Below, piece after piece: positions 10,536 through 21,278 of a stretch of DNA of 64,000 nt. This DNA comes from Phaseolus vulgaris (lineage: Eukaryota; Streptophyta; Magnoliopsida; Fabales; Fabaceae). Under the pieces are notes generated by a model. That model did not search any database. It was not told the DNA's origin and saw only the letters and a list, made by a program, of their open reading frames with translations. Each line of letters opens with the position of its first letter. The stretch's first letter is position 1. Location: NCBI RefSeq assembly GCF_000499845.2, contig NC_023751.2, positions 32,858,309 through 32,922,308 on the forward strand, in the 5' to 3' direction. The position numbers and the translations under genes are program-made.

Positions 10536-11150
10536 ATGGCTCTACTTGTTTGCTATACCTAAACTTGTACTATTGTCTTATATTGTGGTTTACTTCTACT
10601 TGGACTATGTTGATTGTTTTAATACTTTTTCAATACTAAATGGTTGGGAAAGGTGAATAACCATCATAAAAAGTGTGTATTTTTAAAACATTTTTGTGAT
10701 ATATTAATTTTCTTACTTACATAACATACCTTGCATAATAACCATAATTCTCAAGCAATTTTTTTCAAATAAAATCTTAACGATTAAGCATATAAATAGT
10801 CATATACTTGACTAGAAGTTAATATGTTGAAATTCATACAAAATTGTTAACTAGTTCTAAAATTATCATTTACAATAAATACTTAAAAGTTAATATGTTG
10901 AGGTTCATACAAAATTGTTAACTAGTTCTAACATATTAATTTTTAGTAAATACTTAAGAGAAATTATGCTCACTGCTCTCGAACCTCTTGTAACACTTCC
11001 AACTTCAATGGAGATGGATCATTGAATATCTACATAATTAAATATTGAAGATGATATTAACATTTAACATATTTAAGTTAATTGTATATCACCTCCTTCC
11101 ATGAGTAGTTCATGGTAGCATTCATCATGTTATCGAGGGTTGTGATATGA
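10536..11150. other. AT-rich intergenic with a short tandem duplication
   Basis: No gene. Two near-identical blocks at about 10816-10861 and 10888-10934 share GTTAATATGTTGA and CATACAAAATTGTTAACTAG, giving a tandem period of about 72 bp. Confidence 0.6.
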
Positions 11151-11158
11151 TGACAATT

Positions 11159-12151
11159 AGGAATGCAATGCGATTCAGACCATGGGGGCTGGTTCGCAGC
11201 CCACTACCAAAAAGCACGGGGCGAGCTCACTAATCTAGCCCGTTTACCCGCTTAGGCCTGCCTCGCATAAACCGCAGCTCGTGTGGGCCAACAACGGATC
11301 GAGGCGAGTTGGCCCGCTAGCCTGCATACATAAAAAAAATATTTTATTTTTTGTAAAAAAAAAATCATACCCCATTCACCATTATTGCATTGTGACATTT
11401 ATTTTATTTTATTTACAAAATTTGTATTTAATGTACTAAAAATAATATTGTATTTTAATCATTTAAAGGAGTTAGTTGTTTTTATTAGCAATAGAAAATA
11501 AACAAATATAGTCTGACCAACCTAAATAAATCAATTATGTCTAATCGAATACATACAAACTAGGAGATTCAGACACTAGTCAAATAAGAAAAATCAAGCA
11601 GAAAGAACTTTAGAGGTTACCCAAGACCAGACCTTTAGTTAAGTCATGGAGTTAGTATGAAAATTGATAATGATTTTAGTTTTAAGTAAAGTCTTATATT
11701 TAAAATTGTTAATAAAAAATAATATAAAGAAGAGATTTCAATATGATAGTTAAAAAATTAGTCATCTTCATTGAAATATTTTGTAGCAAAACTTTGATAA
11801 GATATTCTTATAAATTTACATATATATATAAGACAAATAGATGCAAAACAAAACTTTAATTATTTTTAATCAAGCCTTCTAACAACTCTCATACTTGAAT
11901 TTATACTTTTATCTTAATTGAATGAATTGAAACATGGATAAAATTTTAATTTTTCAGTAGTAGAAATAAGTTTTTTTAATAATTAATGAAATTTTAATTT
12001 TGAATTTTTTTTTCTTATACGTACTGGCCTGCAAGCCCGCGGGTTACATCTTATACAAGATGGGTAGTGAAATGAACTTGCACTCCTTGCGTGGGACAGG
12101 TCAAACGCGGGACGAACCTATGCGGGACAGATCAGCCCACATTGCCACCCG
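11159..12151. mobile_element. Non-autonomous hAT-like element (993 bp)
   Basis: A perfect 8-bp target-site duplication TGACAATT flanks the element (11151-11158 and 12152-12159), the size typical of hAT. The ends are imperfect inverted repeats: AGGAATGCAATGCG on the left and CGGGTGGCAATGTGG when the right end is read in reverse. Both subterminal regions are rich in GGCCCGC / GCGGGAC words, as in GGGTGGCAATGCGGGC-type plant hAT elements. The interior (11340-12000) is AT-rich without a transposase. The 65-residue open frame at 12000-12197 runs across the terminus and is chance. Confidence 0.87.
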
Positions 12152-12301
12152 TGACAATTCTATTGTGTTACTTACAATAATTTTTTGTATTAATTAAATT
12201 TCTTAATTTAAACATTTGTTATTAAAAATTAAGTGATATGTTAAGAAAAAAGAAGGGTGTCAAATTATTTTTCCCGTTATCAACACGCATGACATTAATT
12301 A

Positions 12302-13435
12302 TGTTGAACCTTGTGATGTTCAATGTTTTGAAGAATCCAAATCCTTTGAAGGATGTTGAAGCCTCTGCTTTGCTTGGTGTTGTTGTGCTTGTTTAAGCCT
12401 TGTTCTGGGGTAGTGTATATGTTGTAATCCACCATTGTATTAAATCTCAAGCAATTAGCATCTCAATTCTTATGAAAGTAAAATGTTTTTCAAACTAAGT
12501 TGAAACAACCGATTGTTTTGTCGAAACAACCGATTGTTTATACTTAGGTGTTTTGAGAAAGATTGAAAACTGTTTTTAAATGGTTGAAACTGTTAAGTAC
12601 CAAAACAACCGATTGATTCGAGGAAACAACCGATTGTTTGTTTTGGAACCATAACAGAAAAACTGTTTTCTTTGACTGAGCTTTAAATGCTCTAACTGTA
12701 TACGCTCCAGTCATTAAATGTTTTGACCAATCTTTTAATGCAATTTAAGAGTTTGTTAAGATTTGATAACAAACTATATCTTTGAATATATTCAGAAAAC
12801 AGTATTAAGAATTAAGAATCTTTAGACAAAGTTTTTCTAAGAGAGTTTTCAAAGTGTTGAGATTGCTTAAGAGTTTTGTGATTGATCAAGGTGCTGGAAT
12901 AGGATTCTACTTGTATTGATTTCAGATATTCATCTGTAACAAGTGTAATCTTTGTAATCTGTTGAACAATTCGTTTCTGTGTTTGCTGAGATTGGTTGTG
13001 TGTTCTTGAGGTGTTCAAGATCAGCAATCTTAGTGTTGGCCAAGGAGAGCGTGTTTCTTGAGGTGTTCAAGGTCATTCTCTTGGTTGTGGTGTAAGTGAT
13101 CAAGTGGTGATTGCTTAGTGGTTATCCTCAGGGTTTCTGAGAAGACTGGATGTAGCTCTTGTTTGGAGTGAACCAGTATAAACAACTGTGTACAATTTCT
13201 CTATCCCTATCTCTTTAAATTCAGTTTTGATATTTTGAAACTGGTATAAACAACCGATTGTTTTGCTAAAACAACCAATTGTTTTTCCAGCTTTGTGCTT
13301 TTGTTGTTTTGATTTGAAAAACTGAATCCTTAATCAAGGTTCTTTTGAAGAATTTTCATTCTAAGCTTAAAAGTTTACTAAAATCTTTCTTAAACAATTC
13401 ACCCCCCCTCTCGTTTAAGGTCATATATTCTAACA
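12302..13435 (-). mobile_element. Solo LTR B2 (1134 bp), reverse copy of the B1 family
   Basis: On the minus strand it starts TGTTAGAATATATGACC (ending at 13435) and ends near 12302. A perfect 5-bp duplication AATTA flanks it (12297-12301 and 13436-13440). It shares with B1 the GGGGGGTGAATTGTTTA block, the ACTGGTTCACTC block and repeated AACCGATTG words. No internal retrotransposon sequence adjoins it. Confidence 0.92.
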
Positions 13436-13476
13436 AATTATACCTGGGATGGCCCGTAAGTTTACATCCTTATCGG

Positions 13477-13845
13477 GACTGTTTCTTCCTGCACCTCCAT
13501 ATCTTCTTCTCTCACCTCCATATATTTTGAAATTTCCAAAAATGTCCCTTTATACTATTCCGGATTACGTGATTTGGAAGTCATTTTTCAAATTTGTAAT
13601 TAGTTTCTGGATTACATAATCCGGAAGTCTTTTTTCATATACATGATTAATTTTCAGATTACATAATCCGGAAGTCTTATTTAACTTCTGAATTATGTAA
13701 TCCGGAAGTCTTTTTTCAAATGAGTTTCTAGATTACATAATCCGGAAACTACTATATGGAGATGACATAGGAAGGATAAAAATGTATTTTCAGGTTGTGT
13801 ATGGAGGTGGCAGAAAAAGATATGGAGATGCATGAAGAAATAGTC
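13477..13845. mobile_element. Mutator-like MITE (369 bp)
   Basis: A perfect 9-bp duplication CCTTATCGG flanks it (13468-13476 and 13846-13854), diagnostic of MULEs. Terminal inverted repeats begin GACTGTTTCTTCCTGCACC on the left and GACTATTTCTTCATGCATC from the right. Inside are five AATCCGGAA-type words, several as GATTACATAATCCGGAAGTC. The terminus belongs to the same family as the elements at 49880-52140. Confidence 0.93.
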
Positions 13846-13854
13846 CCTTATCGG

Positions 13855-15155
13855 GTAACGTTAAAAACGAATAAAAGAAGAAAAAAATGTTACAAATCCA
13901 GTTGACTAAAATACATTCAAATTCGTATAAATAAATTTATTATGATTACAACACTGTTGACTAAAAGACATTCAAATACGTATAAATAAATATTTTTTTT
14001 TATTCTTTTCTTAATTTGAGAAAAATTCATCAAAAAAAACTCATAATAAGCTTTCTAATGAATTTGGAACTTATTATAAATAGAGCATATTTTTAATTAA
14101 AATAATGATATTATTTTCAGTATATAATTTAATTAAATAATTTATTTATTATCTGTAACTACTAATAAAGAAATTATTTTTATAATCAGTTAGTATAAAT
14201 CATTTATGATTAATTTTATTTTTATTAATATAACTCACTTTTATTAACTTTATTAAAGTCACCTATAATAAATAATAATTATTCTTCACATCGCACAGAT
14301 AAAAAAATTTCAAGAAAAATAATAATAATAATAATAATAATAATATTAAATATTTATAATTTATATTTTATATTTTTAAAACAACTTTTCATTATTTTTA
14401 ATTTTCTATCCACGTTTAACTTAAAATTAATAGAAAGTAATTTTGTTCATATAATAAGTATGTTCTTGCTAATAATATTTTTCCTTATAAAATATATGTT
14501 ATAATAAATAAAATAATTACGCATAAATAGTGCTAATTATCACATCCAGAAGATAAACAATACATCTTATAGAGCAAAATGTAAAATAATTATGTAATTT
14601 AATTTTATCAACAAAAAGATAATGATTATTTAATTTTATTAACAAAAGATAATGATTATTTGAAAAATAATGGTTTATAATAATATACTAAAATTTTAAA
14701 ATAAATTAAAGAAGTAAACTATATATAATTATTTTGTTATCTTATTTATAAAAAAATAATAAATATACTACTAAACTAAATTATTCATTTAAATTAATCT
14801 AATTATATTAATATAGACTATTATTTATCATTTTAATTGTCCTAGTTAGTTTTTTTCAATTTTACGATTAAATTATTTATCGTTGAGGGGAAAATATTTA
14901 AACAGATATTAGAAATTTAAATATAATTTATATAGAAAAAAAATTACTAAATATTAAATATAATTGTTGTTGGAAGTGTGGACATGTCACGGTAAAACAA
15001 CCAACATATTTTAACTCATTTTAAAAGTAAATTATGTATAATTGTTTATTATCTTATTTATGAAATATAAGAAATTTATTACCAAATTCAATTATATATC
15101 TTAAAATAATTAAATTATGTTAATATATGTTATGTGACTGGATTTGGTTAAGGAC
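13855..15155. other. AT-rich intergenic
   Basis: Very AT-rich DNA with an (AAT)n microsatellite near 14318-14345 and dispersed ATTTATTATAAT words. No gene, terminus or duplication recognised. Confidence 0.55.
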
Positions 15156-15160
15156 CTACT

Positions 15161-15489
15161 GTTGAAATTGATTGAAGGAAATAATAGAAGGCAAAAGTGT
15201 GTAGAAACTCATTGAACGTATTTGCATGAAATTGCAAAAAACTATTTGAACTCATACATACATTTTGATTTACTTCAATAATATATAATAAAATTACAAA
15301 TACTAAAAATTATAAAATAGGAATACTATCAGTAAATCCGAAATTGCAAAAGTGTTGAACTGATACATACATTTTGATTTACTTCAATAATATATATATA
15401 TATATAATAAAATTATAAATTTAAAGGTAATAAAATCTGAATTAATAACCAACATTTAAGGCTAATAAAATCTGAATTAATAACCAACA
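15161..15489 (-). repeat. 3' LTR of the copia element
   Basis: 329 bp, versus 283 bp for its partner. The extra length comes mainly from an internal duplication: a block containing ACATACATTTTGATTTACTT occurs twice, near 15259 and 15366. The first ~35 bp of the LTR are tandemly repeated, as in the partner. Confidence 0.9.
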
Positions 15490-15863
15490 TCCTCTCTTAA
15501 CTTGATCAAAGCATCGATCTTGAGTGGCTTAGTGAGAATGTCTGCAATCTGATATTCTGATCTACAGTATTCCAATTTGATCATGTTCTTCCCAACTTGG
15601 TGTCGTAGGAAGTGATATCGAATATCAATGTGTTTACTTCTTTGTGGAAAAACCGGATTATTTGCAAGATTAATTATAGAGACATTGTCAACATAAATCT
15701 TGATTTGAACATCTAGATTAAAACCAATTTGAGTCAAGATACTATTGAGCCAAAATAATTGACAAGCACTTGTTGTTGCTACTACATACTCAGCTTCACA
15801 AGTAGATAATGCAACAATTAACTGTTTCTTTGATGACCACAAGCAAACAGTTTTTCCGATCAT
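15477..15863 (-). pseudogene. copia RNase H, C-terminal part
   Basis: WSSKKQLIVALSTCEAEYV, IKIYVDNVSIINLANNPVF, RSKHIDIRYHFLR and QIADILTKPLK are standard copia RNase H motifs. The coding end lies against the polypurine tract and 3' LTR. The beginning of the domain (15864-16048) is out of frame. Confidence 0.9.
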
Positions 15864-16048
15864 AAAACAATGACCATTTGTGCTCTTCCTTTCGCCTAAA
15901 TCTCCACCCCAATCACTATTTGAGTATCAGACGATCTCAATCTTCTTAGATGAAGAGTAAAATAGACGAAAAATTGTGGTACCTTTGATGTAGCGCATAA
16001 TTCTCTCTCTACAGCTTGTAAATGAACTTGTCGAGGTGACTCCAAGTA

Positions 16049-17029
16049 TCAATTGACCAATCCCACAGGATAACATATGTCGGGTCTAGTACACGTGAGA
16101 TATCTAAGACTCCCAACAATCTGCTTAAAGTATGTTGCATCTACAGTTCGCCCATCACTTTCCTTCGTAAGCTTAATTCCAGTTTCAATTGGAGTCATAA
16201 CTGAGTTTGAATCCTCCATCTTAAACTTCTTTACAAACTCAGTAGCAAATTTCCTATGATGAATGAAGATTTCATCGTCTCCTTGGATGACTTCAATGCC
16301 CAAAAAGTAGAACATAAGATCGAGATCAATCATCTCAAATTCCTTCATCATGATATGCTTTAAGTCACCAATCATTTTGAGATTACTTCCTGTAAAAATC
16401 ACATCATCAACATAAAGACATAAAATTAACAAATCTCCATAATCATTAGTCTTTACATAAAGACCGTGATCTGATGCACATTTTTTGAATCCAGTGGCAT
16501 GAAGAAATGAATCAATCCTTTTGTTCCAAACTCTTGGTGCCTGCTTAAGACCATATAAAGCCTTAGCTAGTCTGTACACCTTCTCCTCTTTGTCAGATTG
16601 TATGAAATCCAGCGGCTGTTTTACATAAACCTCTTCATCAAGTGGGTCATTTAGAAACGCAGACTTGACGTCCATTTGGTGAATTTTCCATTGCCTTTGT
16701 GCAGCTAAAGCAATGATTAATCTCACTGTTTCCATTCAAGCTACAAGAGAAAATATTTCTTCGTAATCACAGCCTTCTCTTTGCTCGAATCTCTTTGCCA
16801 CCAACCTTGCCTTGTATCTATCAATCTCACCATTTTCTTTTACTTTGATCTTGTACACCCACTTCCCATCAATTGCTTTGTGTCCTTTTGGGAGATCAGT
16901 GAGTTGCCATGTATTGTTTTTCTCAATCGCCATCAATTCTTCATTCATAGCCTCTTGCAATTTGGGGTGTTGAATGGCATCTGCAAGTCTCACGGGTTCT
17001 GAATCTGCAAGAAAAACAAAGTGAACCAA
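16049..17029 (-). pseudogene. copia reverse transcriptase
   Basis: Two adjoining frames, separated by one stop at about 16736, give a nearly complete RVT_2 domain: EAMNEELMAIEKNNTWQL, then HKAIDGKWVYKIK and RYKARLVAK; then HQMDVKSAFLN, ALYGLKQAPRVW and the active-site LCLYVDDVIFTGSN. The core residues look intact apart from the stop. Downstream the frame breaks before RNase H. Confidence 0.9.
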
Positions 17030-17218
17030 ATCTCCATTGTCATCAACTTCATCATCAAGATTTACTTCTCAATCTTGAAAGTGTAAAGGTTGTCGTTGCT
17101 GCCTTCTTCGTCGCTCCATCATAGTTGCAACTTCAGGTTGAATTACAGCTTCAGGTTGAACTGCAGGTGCTTCAAGAGTGACACCATCTTCCACATCATC
17201 GTTCAAAACGTAAATATA

Positions 17219-17941
17219 TCATTTTTTCGAATCCATTTCAGTTGCTGCATTCCATAGCAATTCCTCATCTTCGGTAAATGTAACATCACGACTAACAATC
17301 ACCATCTTTGTCATTGGATTGTACAGTTTGTATCCACCATGCTTATATCCAATGAAAATGGTCTTCACTGCCTTATCATCCAACTTTGATCTTGTTGCCT
17401 TGGGGATATGAGCATAAGTAATTGACCTAAATACCTTCAAGTGTTGCACATTGGGTTTGAATCCGCTTCATGCCTCAATCGAAGTTATGTTAGGAATATT
17501 CCAAGTCGGTGATCTATTTATCAAATATACCACACATGTTACGACCTTAACCCAAAATTAATTTGGCATACCTTTCGCTTTAAGCATGCTCCTCGCCATG
17601 TCCATGATTGTTCTATTCTTTCTCTCGGCAACTTCATTGTGTTGAGGTGTGTAGGGACAGGTTATGTTATGTTCCAACCCAAGTTCTTCACAGTGCCTCT
17701 TGAACTCATTAGATTTGTACTCACCCCCTCCATCACTACGCACCATCTTAATCAGTTTGTCACTCTGTCTTTCAAAAACTGCTTTAAATATTTTAAAGCA
17801 ATGGAATACCTCATCCTTACTTTTCAATAGATAAATCCAGGTTTTCCATGAAAAATCATCAATAAAGGTTAAAAAATACTTATTACCTCTAGTTGATGAT
17901 ATGTTCATCGGGCCACAAACATTTGTATGAACAAGCTCCAA
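17219..17941 (-). pseudogene. copia integrase
   Basis: The catalytic core is in two frames. The first (17558-17941) has HTNVCGPM, TFIDDFSWKTW, MVRSDGGGEY and NEVAERKNRT. The second and third acidic catalytic residues are present (Asp in SDGGGEY, Glu in NEVAERKN), but the first position is Asn where the family has Asp (HTD). The second (17219-17449) has HLKVFRSITYAHIP and TIFIGYKHGGYKLYNPMTKMV, the C-terminal integrase region. A frameshift and stops separate them (17450-17557). The Asp-to-Asn change should abolish strand transfer. Confidence 0.87.
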
Positions 17942-18118
17942 AAGAAATTTTGCACGCCAAGGCTCCTTAACAAATGGTATCCTGTGATTCTTTCAAAAAA
18001 TGCAATCCTAATAGAATTGATCAGGGTGATGAATATGGGGTAAACCATTCTCTAAATTTCGTTTGGAGAGATTTTCCAAACTCTGAAAATTTAAGTGCCC
18101 AAAGCGTAAATGTCATAA

Positions 18119-18508
18119 TCACGATTCATTATTCACTATTGCATTCAAGCACTTGAAATCACCCATATGAAAATCTACTGGAAACATGTGATTTTTTGAT
18201 AAAAAGGTTTTAAGAATCAAATTACCTTTTTTATTGAAAATTGAGAATTGATTTTCAACTATGTGCATCACGTAACCCTTTTCGGTTAGCTGTCTCATAC
18301 TCAACAGATTACTTTTCATATCAGGTACATAGAAAACATCATAAGTGTACCTGTGATCACCATTCTTCAGTGTGATAAGAATTCTCCCTTTTCCAGTCTC
18401 CGGAACGAACCTACCATCACCGAATTTCACTTTTGTGCGAAATGAGTCATCCAAATCTGCAAACAACTTTTTTTGACCACACATATGATTCGTGCAACCT
18501 GTATCCAA
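18119..18508 (-). pseudogene. copia aspartic protease and GAG-pre-integrase region
   Basis: Begins MDTGCTNHMCG with the active-site Asp in DTGCTNHM. Later residues KNGDHRYTYDVFYVPDMKSNLLS and QLTEKGYVM match the copia protease fold. The frame continues to a stop near 18119. Processes the polyprotein in intact elements. Confidence 0.85.
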
Positions 18509-18552
18509 ATACCAAGTCTGATTGTTTGGAGTTTCATTTGATGTGGCTTACA

Positions 18553-19547
18553 TTAGTAGTGCATGATCCTCTTCATCTTGTTCGTGATTACTGTCTTCTT
18601 GAGCACAATTGGCAGCATGATTATCACCTTTTGATCTGCATTCATTTGCATAATGGCCGCATTTATAGCACTCATAACACTCCACATTTGATTTATTATA
18701 CATGCCTCATCGTCCTCTGCGACCACGTTCTCTGCGCCAAGAGTTATTTGAACTTGGATTGTGATTGGAACCAATGTTGTTTTGCTCAGCGCCTCCATGA
18801 TTTTGGCCACCACGACCTTTGCTGGAATAGCTACCACCACGTCCCCGTCCTTAATCTCGTGAACTACCGTGTTTATGATAGGAGCTACCAATTGAGGCTT
18901 GTGCTTGTAAAGCTTGTTCAATTGGTTTTCCAATCTTATTATCATTCATCCGCTGCTCATGCGCTCGTAGGGAACTGGACAATAACCTTAATATCATTGT
19001 TGAAATGTCATTGGCCTCTTCAATTGCGGTAACCATTGAAATATCACATGTTCAAATCTAGGAGTTAAAGACCTCAAAATCTTCTCCACCTTTGTTTGCT
19101 CCGAATGTGTTTCACCATTGGTCTTCATCTGATTTGTCAAGGCAAGAACTTTATTTATATAGACATCACCATTCTTTGTGGTTTCCATCTGCAACAATTC
19201 ATATTGGCGTCTTAGGGTTTGAAGACGCACCTATTGATCTTGTCATCATCTTTATAATTGGTTGACAAAATGAACCAAGCCTCACTTGCAGTTGTTGCTC
19301 CTTCTATCTGCTCAAACGTCTCGTCATTCATCCCTTGATGGATGAGATACAAAACCTTTTTGTCCTTCTTCTTCTGGTCACGATGCTCTACTCGTTGCGT
19401 CTCAGTTGCACAATAAGTTAATGCAGACACTCCACTCTCAACAACATCCCATAAATCATGATAATCAAACAAAACTCTCATCTACACACACCACCGATTG
19501 TAATTTTTTCCGTCAATGATAGAGACTGATAATTGGGTAGAGTTCAT
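18553..19547 (-). pseudogene. gag: copia gag with CCHC zinc knuckle
   Basis: The frame starts MNSTQLSVSIIDGKNY at 19547. A stop follows WCV, then it continues MRVLFDYHDLWDVVESG and FEQIEGATTASEAWFIL, the UBN2-type gag domain of copia elements. Frameshifts occur near 19230 and 19000. The nucleocapsid knuckle (about 18635-18690) reads CYKCGHYANEC, a proper CX2CX4HX4C. It would package genomic RNA in the virus-like particle. Disrupted, so not functional as it stands. Confidence 0.85.
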
Positions 19548-19573
19548 GATAACAGACTGGATGTGATACCATT

Positions 19574-19856
19574 TGTTGAAACTAATTGAAGGAAATAACA
19601 GAAAGCAAAAGGTTGTAGAAACTGATTGAACGTATTTGCACGAAATTGCAAAATTGTTGAACTGATACATACATTTTGATTTACTTCAATAATATATATA
19701 ATAAAATTACAAATACTGGAAATTATAAAATAGGAGTACTAACAGTCCTGTAAACTGACCACTAATACAATAATGACGGTAAATAATTTAAGGGTAATAA
19801 AATCTGAATTAATAACCAACATTTAAGGCTAATAAAATCTGAATTAATAACCAACA
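19574..19856 (-). repeat. 5' LTR of the copia element
   Basis: 283 bp, with the same termini as the LTR at 15161-15489 and the same tandem repeat of its first ~35 bp (TGTTGGTTATTAATTCAG twice). Substitutions and indels between the two LTRs show that the insertion is not recent. Confidence 0.9.
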
Positions 19857-19861
19857 CCTAC

Positions 19862-20228
19862 CAAAGTTGAAGAGGAAAATCACTACTAAAGCAAAGGGAA
19901 AGATATAAAAGGAAGAACAGTTGGTGCTCTGGTTGATGCCTATCTCCTCTGGTCGGGTCCATGAGATCCTTGGTGGGGTCTTAAATTGTTTGCTGAAATG
20001 ACTGCTCACCATGTCCTTTGTCTTTTGCTTCCATGGTCATCTTCATATCTACTTGGTTTGTATCAGTGTGAGAGGTGTTTGTGGGTTTATGGAGGCGTTT
20101 GTGGGTTTAAGGAGGCGTGTGTATACGTCTATGTATAAGGTGTGGGTGATTATGTGATTCTATGATGGGTCTTTCTGTATATGGGCGTATTTATTTTTTA
20201 TCAATAAAAAATTAAGAAAAATATTTTA
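19862..20228. other. Short intergenic piece between copia and a TIR element
   Basis: No gene recognised. 20080-20130 has GTTTGTGGGTTTA twice and GGAGGCGT(T/G)TGT twice. Near 20205 the words ATCAATAAAAAATTAAG resemble a LINE 3' tail, but too little remains to call one. Confidence 0.4.
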
Positions 20229-21213
20229 TTAACACCCTCTGTCACTAACACAGACTTGACACCGCTTGTGTGGCATTAATTGACGCTGCGGACATGAGAT
20301 TTGGTGAGGATGTGACACTGGTTCTATATTATAATATATGACATGTAGCACGCGCAAAATTGGTTACCCGTGTGTGTGTAAGTGGTTACTTATGTGACGT
20401 TTATGGCCACCCATTCTTTGTGAAAAAAAATCAAATATTTTTAATAAGAACCATATATTCCATCGATTAAATGAATTAACTGGTATAATAACCCTACCAG
20501 AACTACCCAGCCACAGGTTCCTCCACATATATTGGCACACGCAAAACTGGTTACCCGTGTGTCTGTAAGTGGTTACCTATGTGACGTTTATGGTCACCCA
20601 CTCTTCATGAAAAAAAATCAATTTTTTTTAATAAAAAACATATATTACATCGGTTAGATGGCTTAACCGATGTAGGTTTCTCCACATATACTGGCACACA
20701 CAAAATTGGTTACCCGTGTGTTTGTAAGTGGTTACCTATGTGACGTTTATGGTCACCCACTTTTCATGAAAAAAAAAACATTTTTTTTTAATAAAAACCA
20801 TATATTACATCGGTTAGATGGTTTAACCGCGATAAAAATCATATATTACATCGGTTAGATGGCTTAACCGATGTAGGTTTCTCCACATATACTAGCACAC
20901 ACAAAACTGGTTACCCGTGTGTCTGTAAGTGGTTACCTATGTGACGTTTATGACCCACCCACTTTTTATGAAAAAAAAATATTTTTTTTAATATGGGTCA
21001 TATATTACATCGATTAGATGACTTAACCAATGTAATATGGGTCATTCTGAGTAAAAAAAATATATTACACCGGTTGTTTCTAAGAACCGATGTAATATAA
21101 TCTTTTTTATCCTATTTTGAAGCTCGAGGAGCTCATTCGCGCGCAATCTCACTCTGTCACATCACTGTCACGTCTGCAACGTCAAATGTGTGTTACTGTC
21201 AGAGGGTGTCAAT
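20229..21213. mobile_element. TIR element built of imperfect tandem repeats (about 985 bp)
   Basis: The ends are long inverted repeats: TTAACACCCTCTGTCACTAA on the left, and TTGACACCCTCTGACAGTAA reading in from the right. Similarity extends to ACTTGACACCG / ATTTGACGTTG. Between them are four imperfect direct repeats of about 160-200 bp, marked by GGTTACCCGTGTGT near 20362, 20549, 20709 and 20909. They alternate with short hairpins such as ACATCGGTTAGATGG next to CTTAACCGATGT. No coding region and no clear flanking duplication. The superfamily is not settled; MULE-like or CACTA-like are both possible. Confidence 0.7.
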
Positions 21214-21278
21214 ATATCAGGACTCAAAAATTAAATTAAATTTAAGAGAGACATTCTAGGAAAACCTGGATTGATCTA

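Larger units (their letters stand above)
15161..19856 (-). mobile_element. Complete Ty1/copia retrotransposon (4.7 kb)
   Basis: Flanked by a perfect 5-bp duplication CCTAC (15156-15160 and 19857-19861). LTRs lie at 15161-15489 and 19574-19856. On the minus strand the LTR starts TGTTGGTTATTAATTC and ends TTTCAACA. Beside the 5' LTR (19559-19571, minus strand) is TGGTATCACATCC, a near match to the initiator-methionine tRNA primer site. Beside the 3' LTR (about 15490-15500) is a purine tract AAGAGAGGA. Domain order is gag, zinc knuckle, protease, integrase, reverse transcriptase, RNase H, the copia order. Several stops and frameshifts interrupt the single frame, so it is not autonomous now. Confidence 0.95.

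Noticed and set aside
12000..12197. 65-codon open frame
   Set aside because: It spans the right end of the hAT element and flanking DNA.
18433..19032. 199-codon open frame on the plus strand
   Set aside because: Antisense shadow of the copia gag/protease region, whose minus-strand frames carry recognisable motifs.
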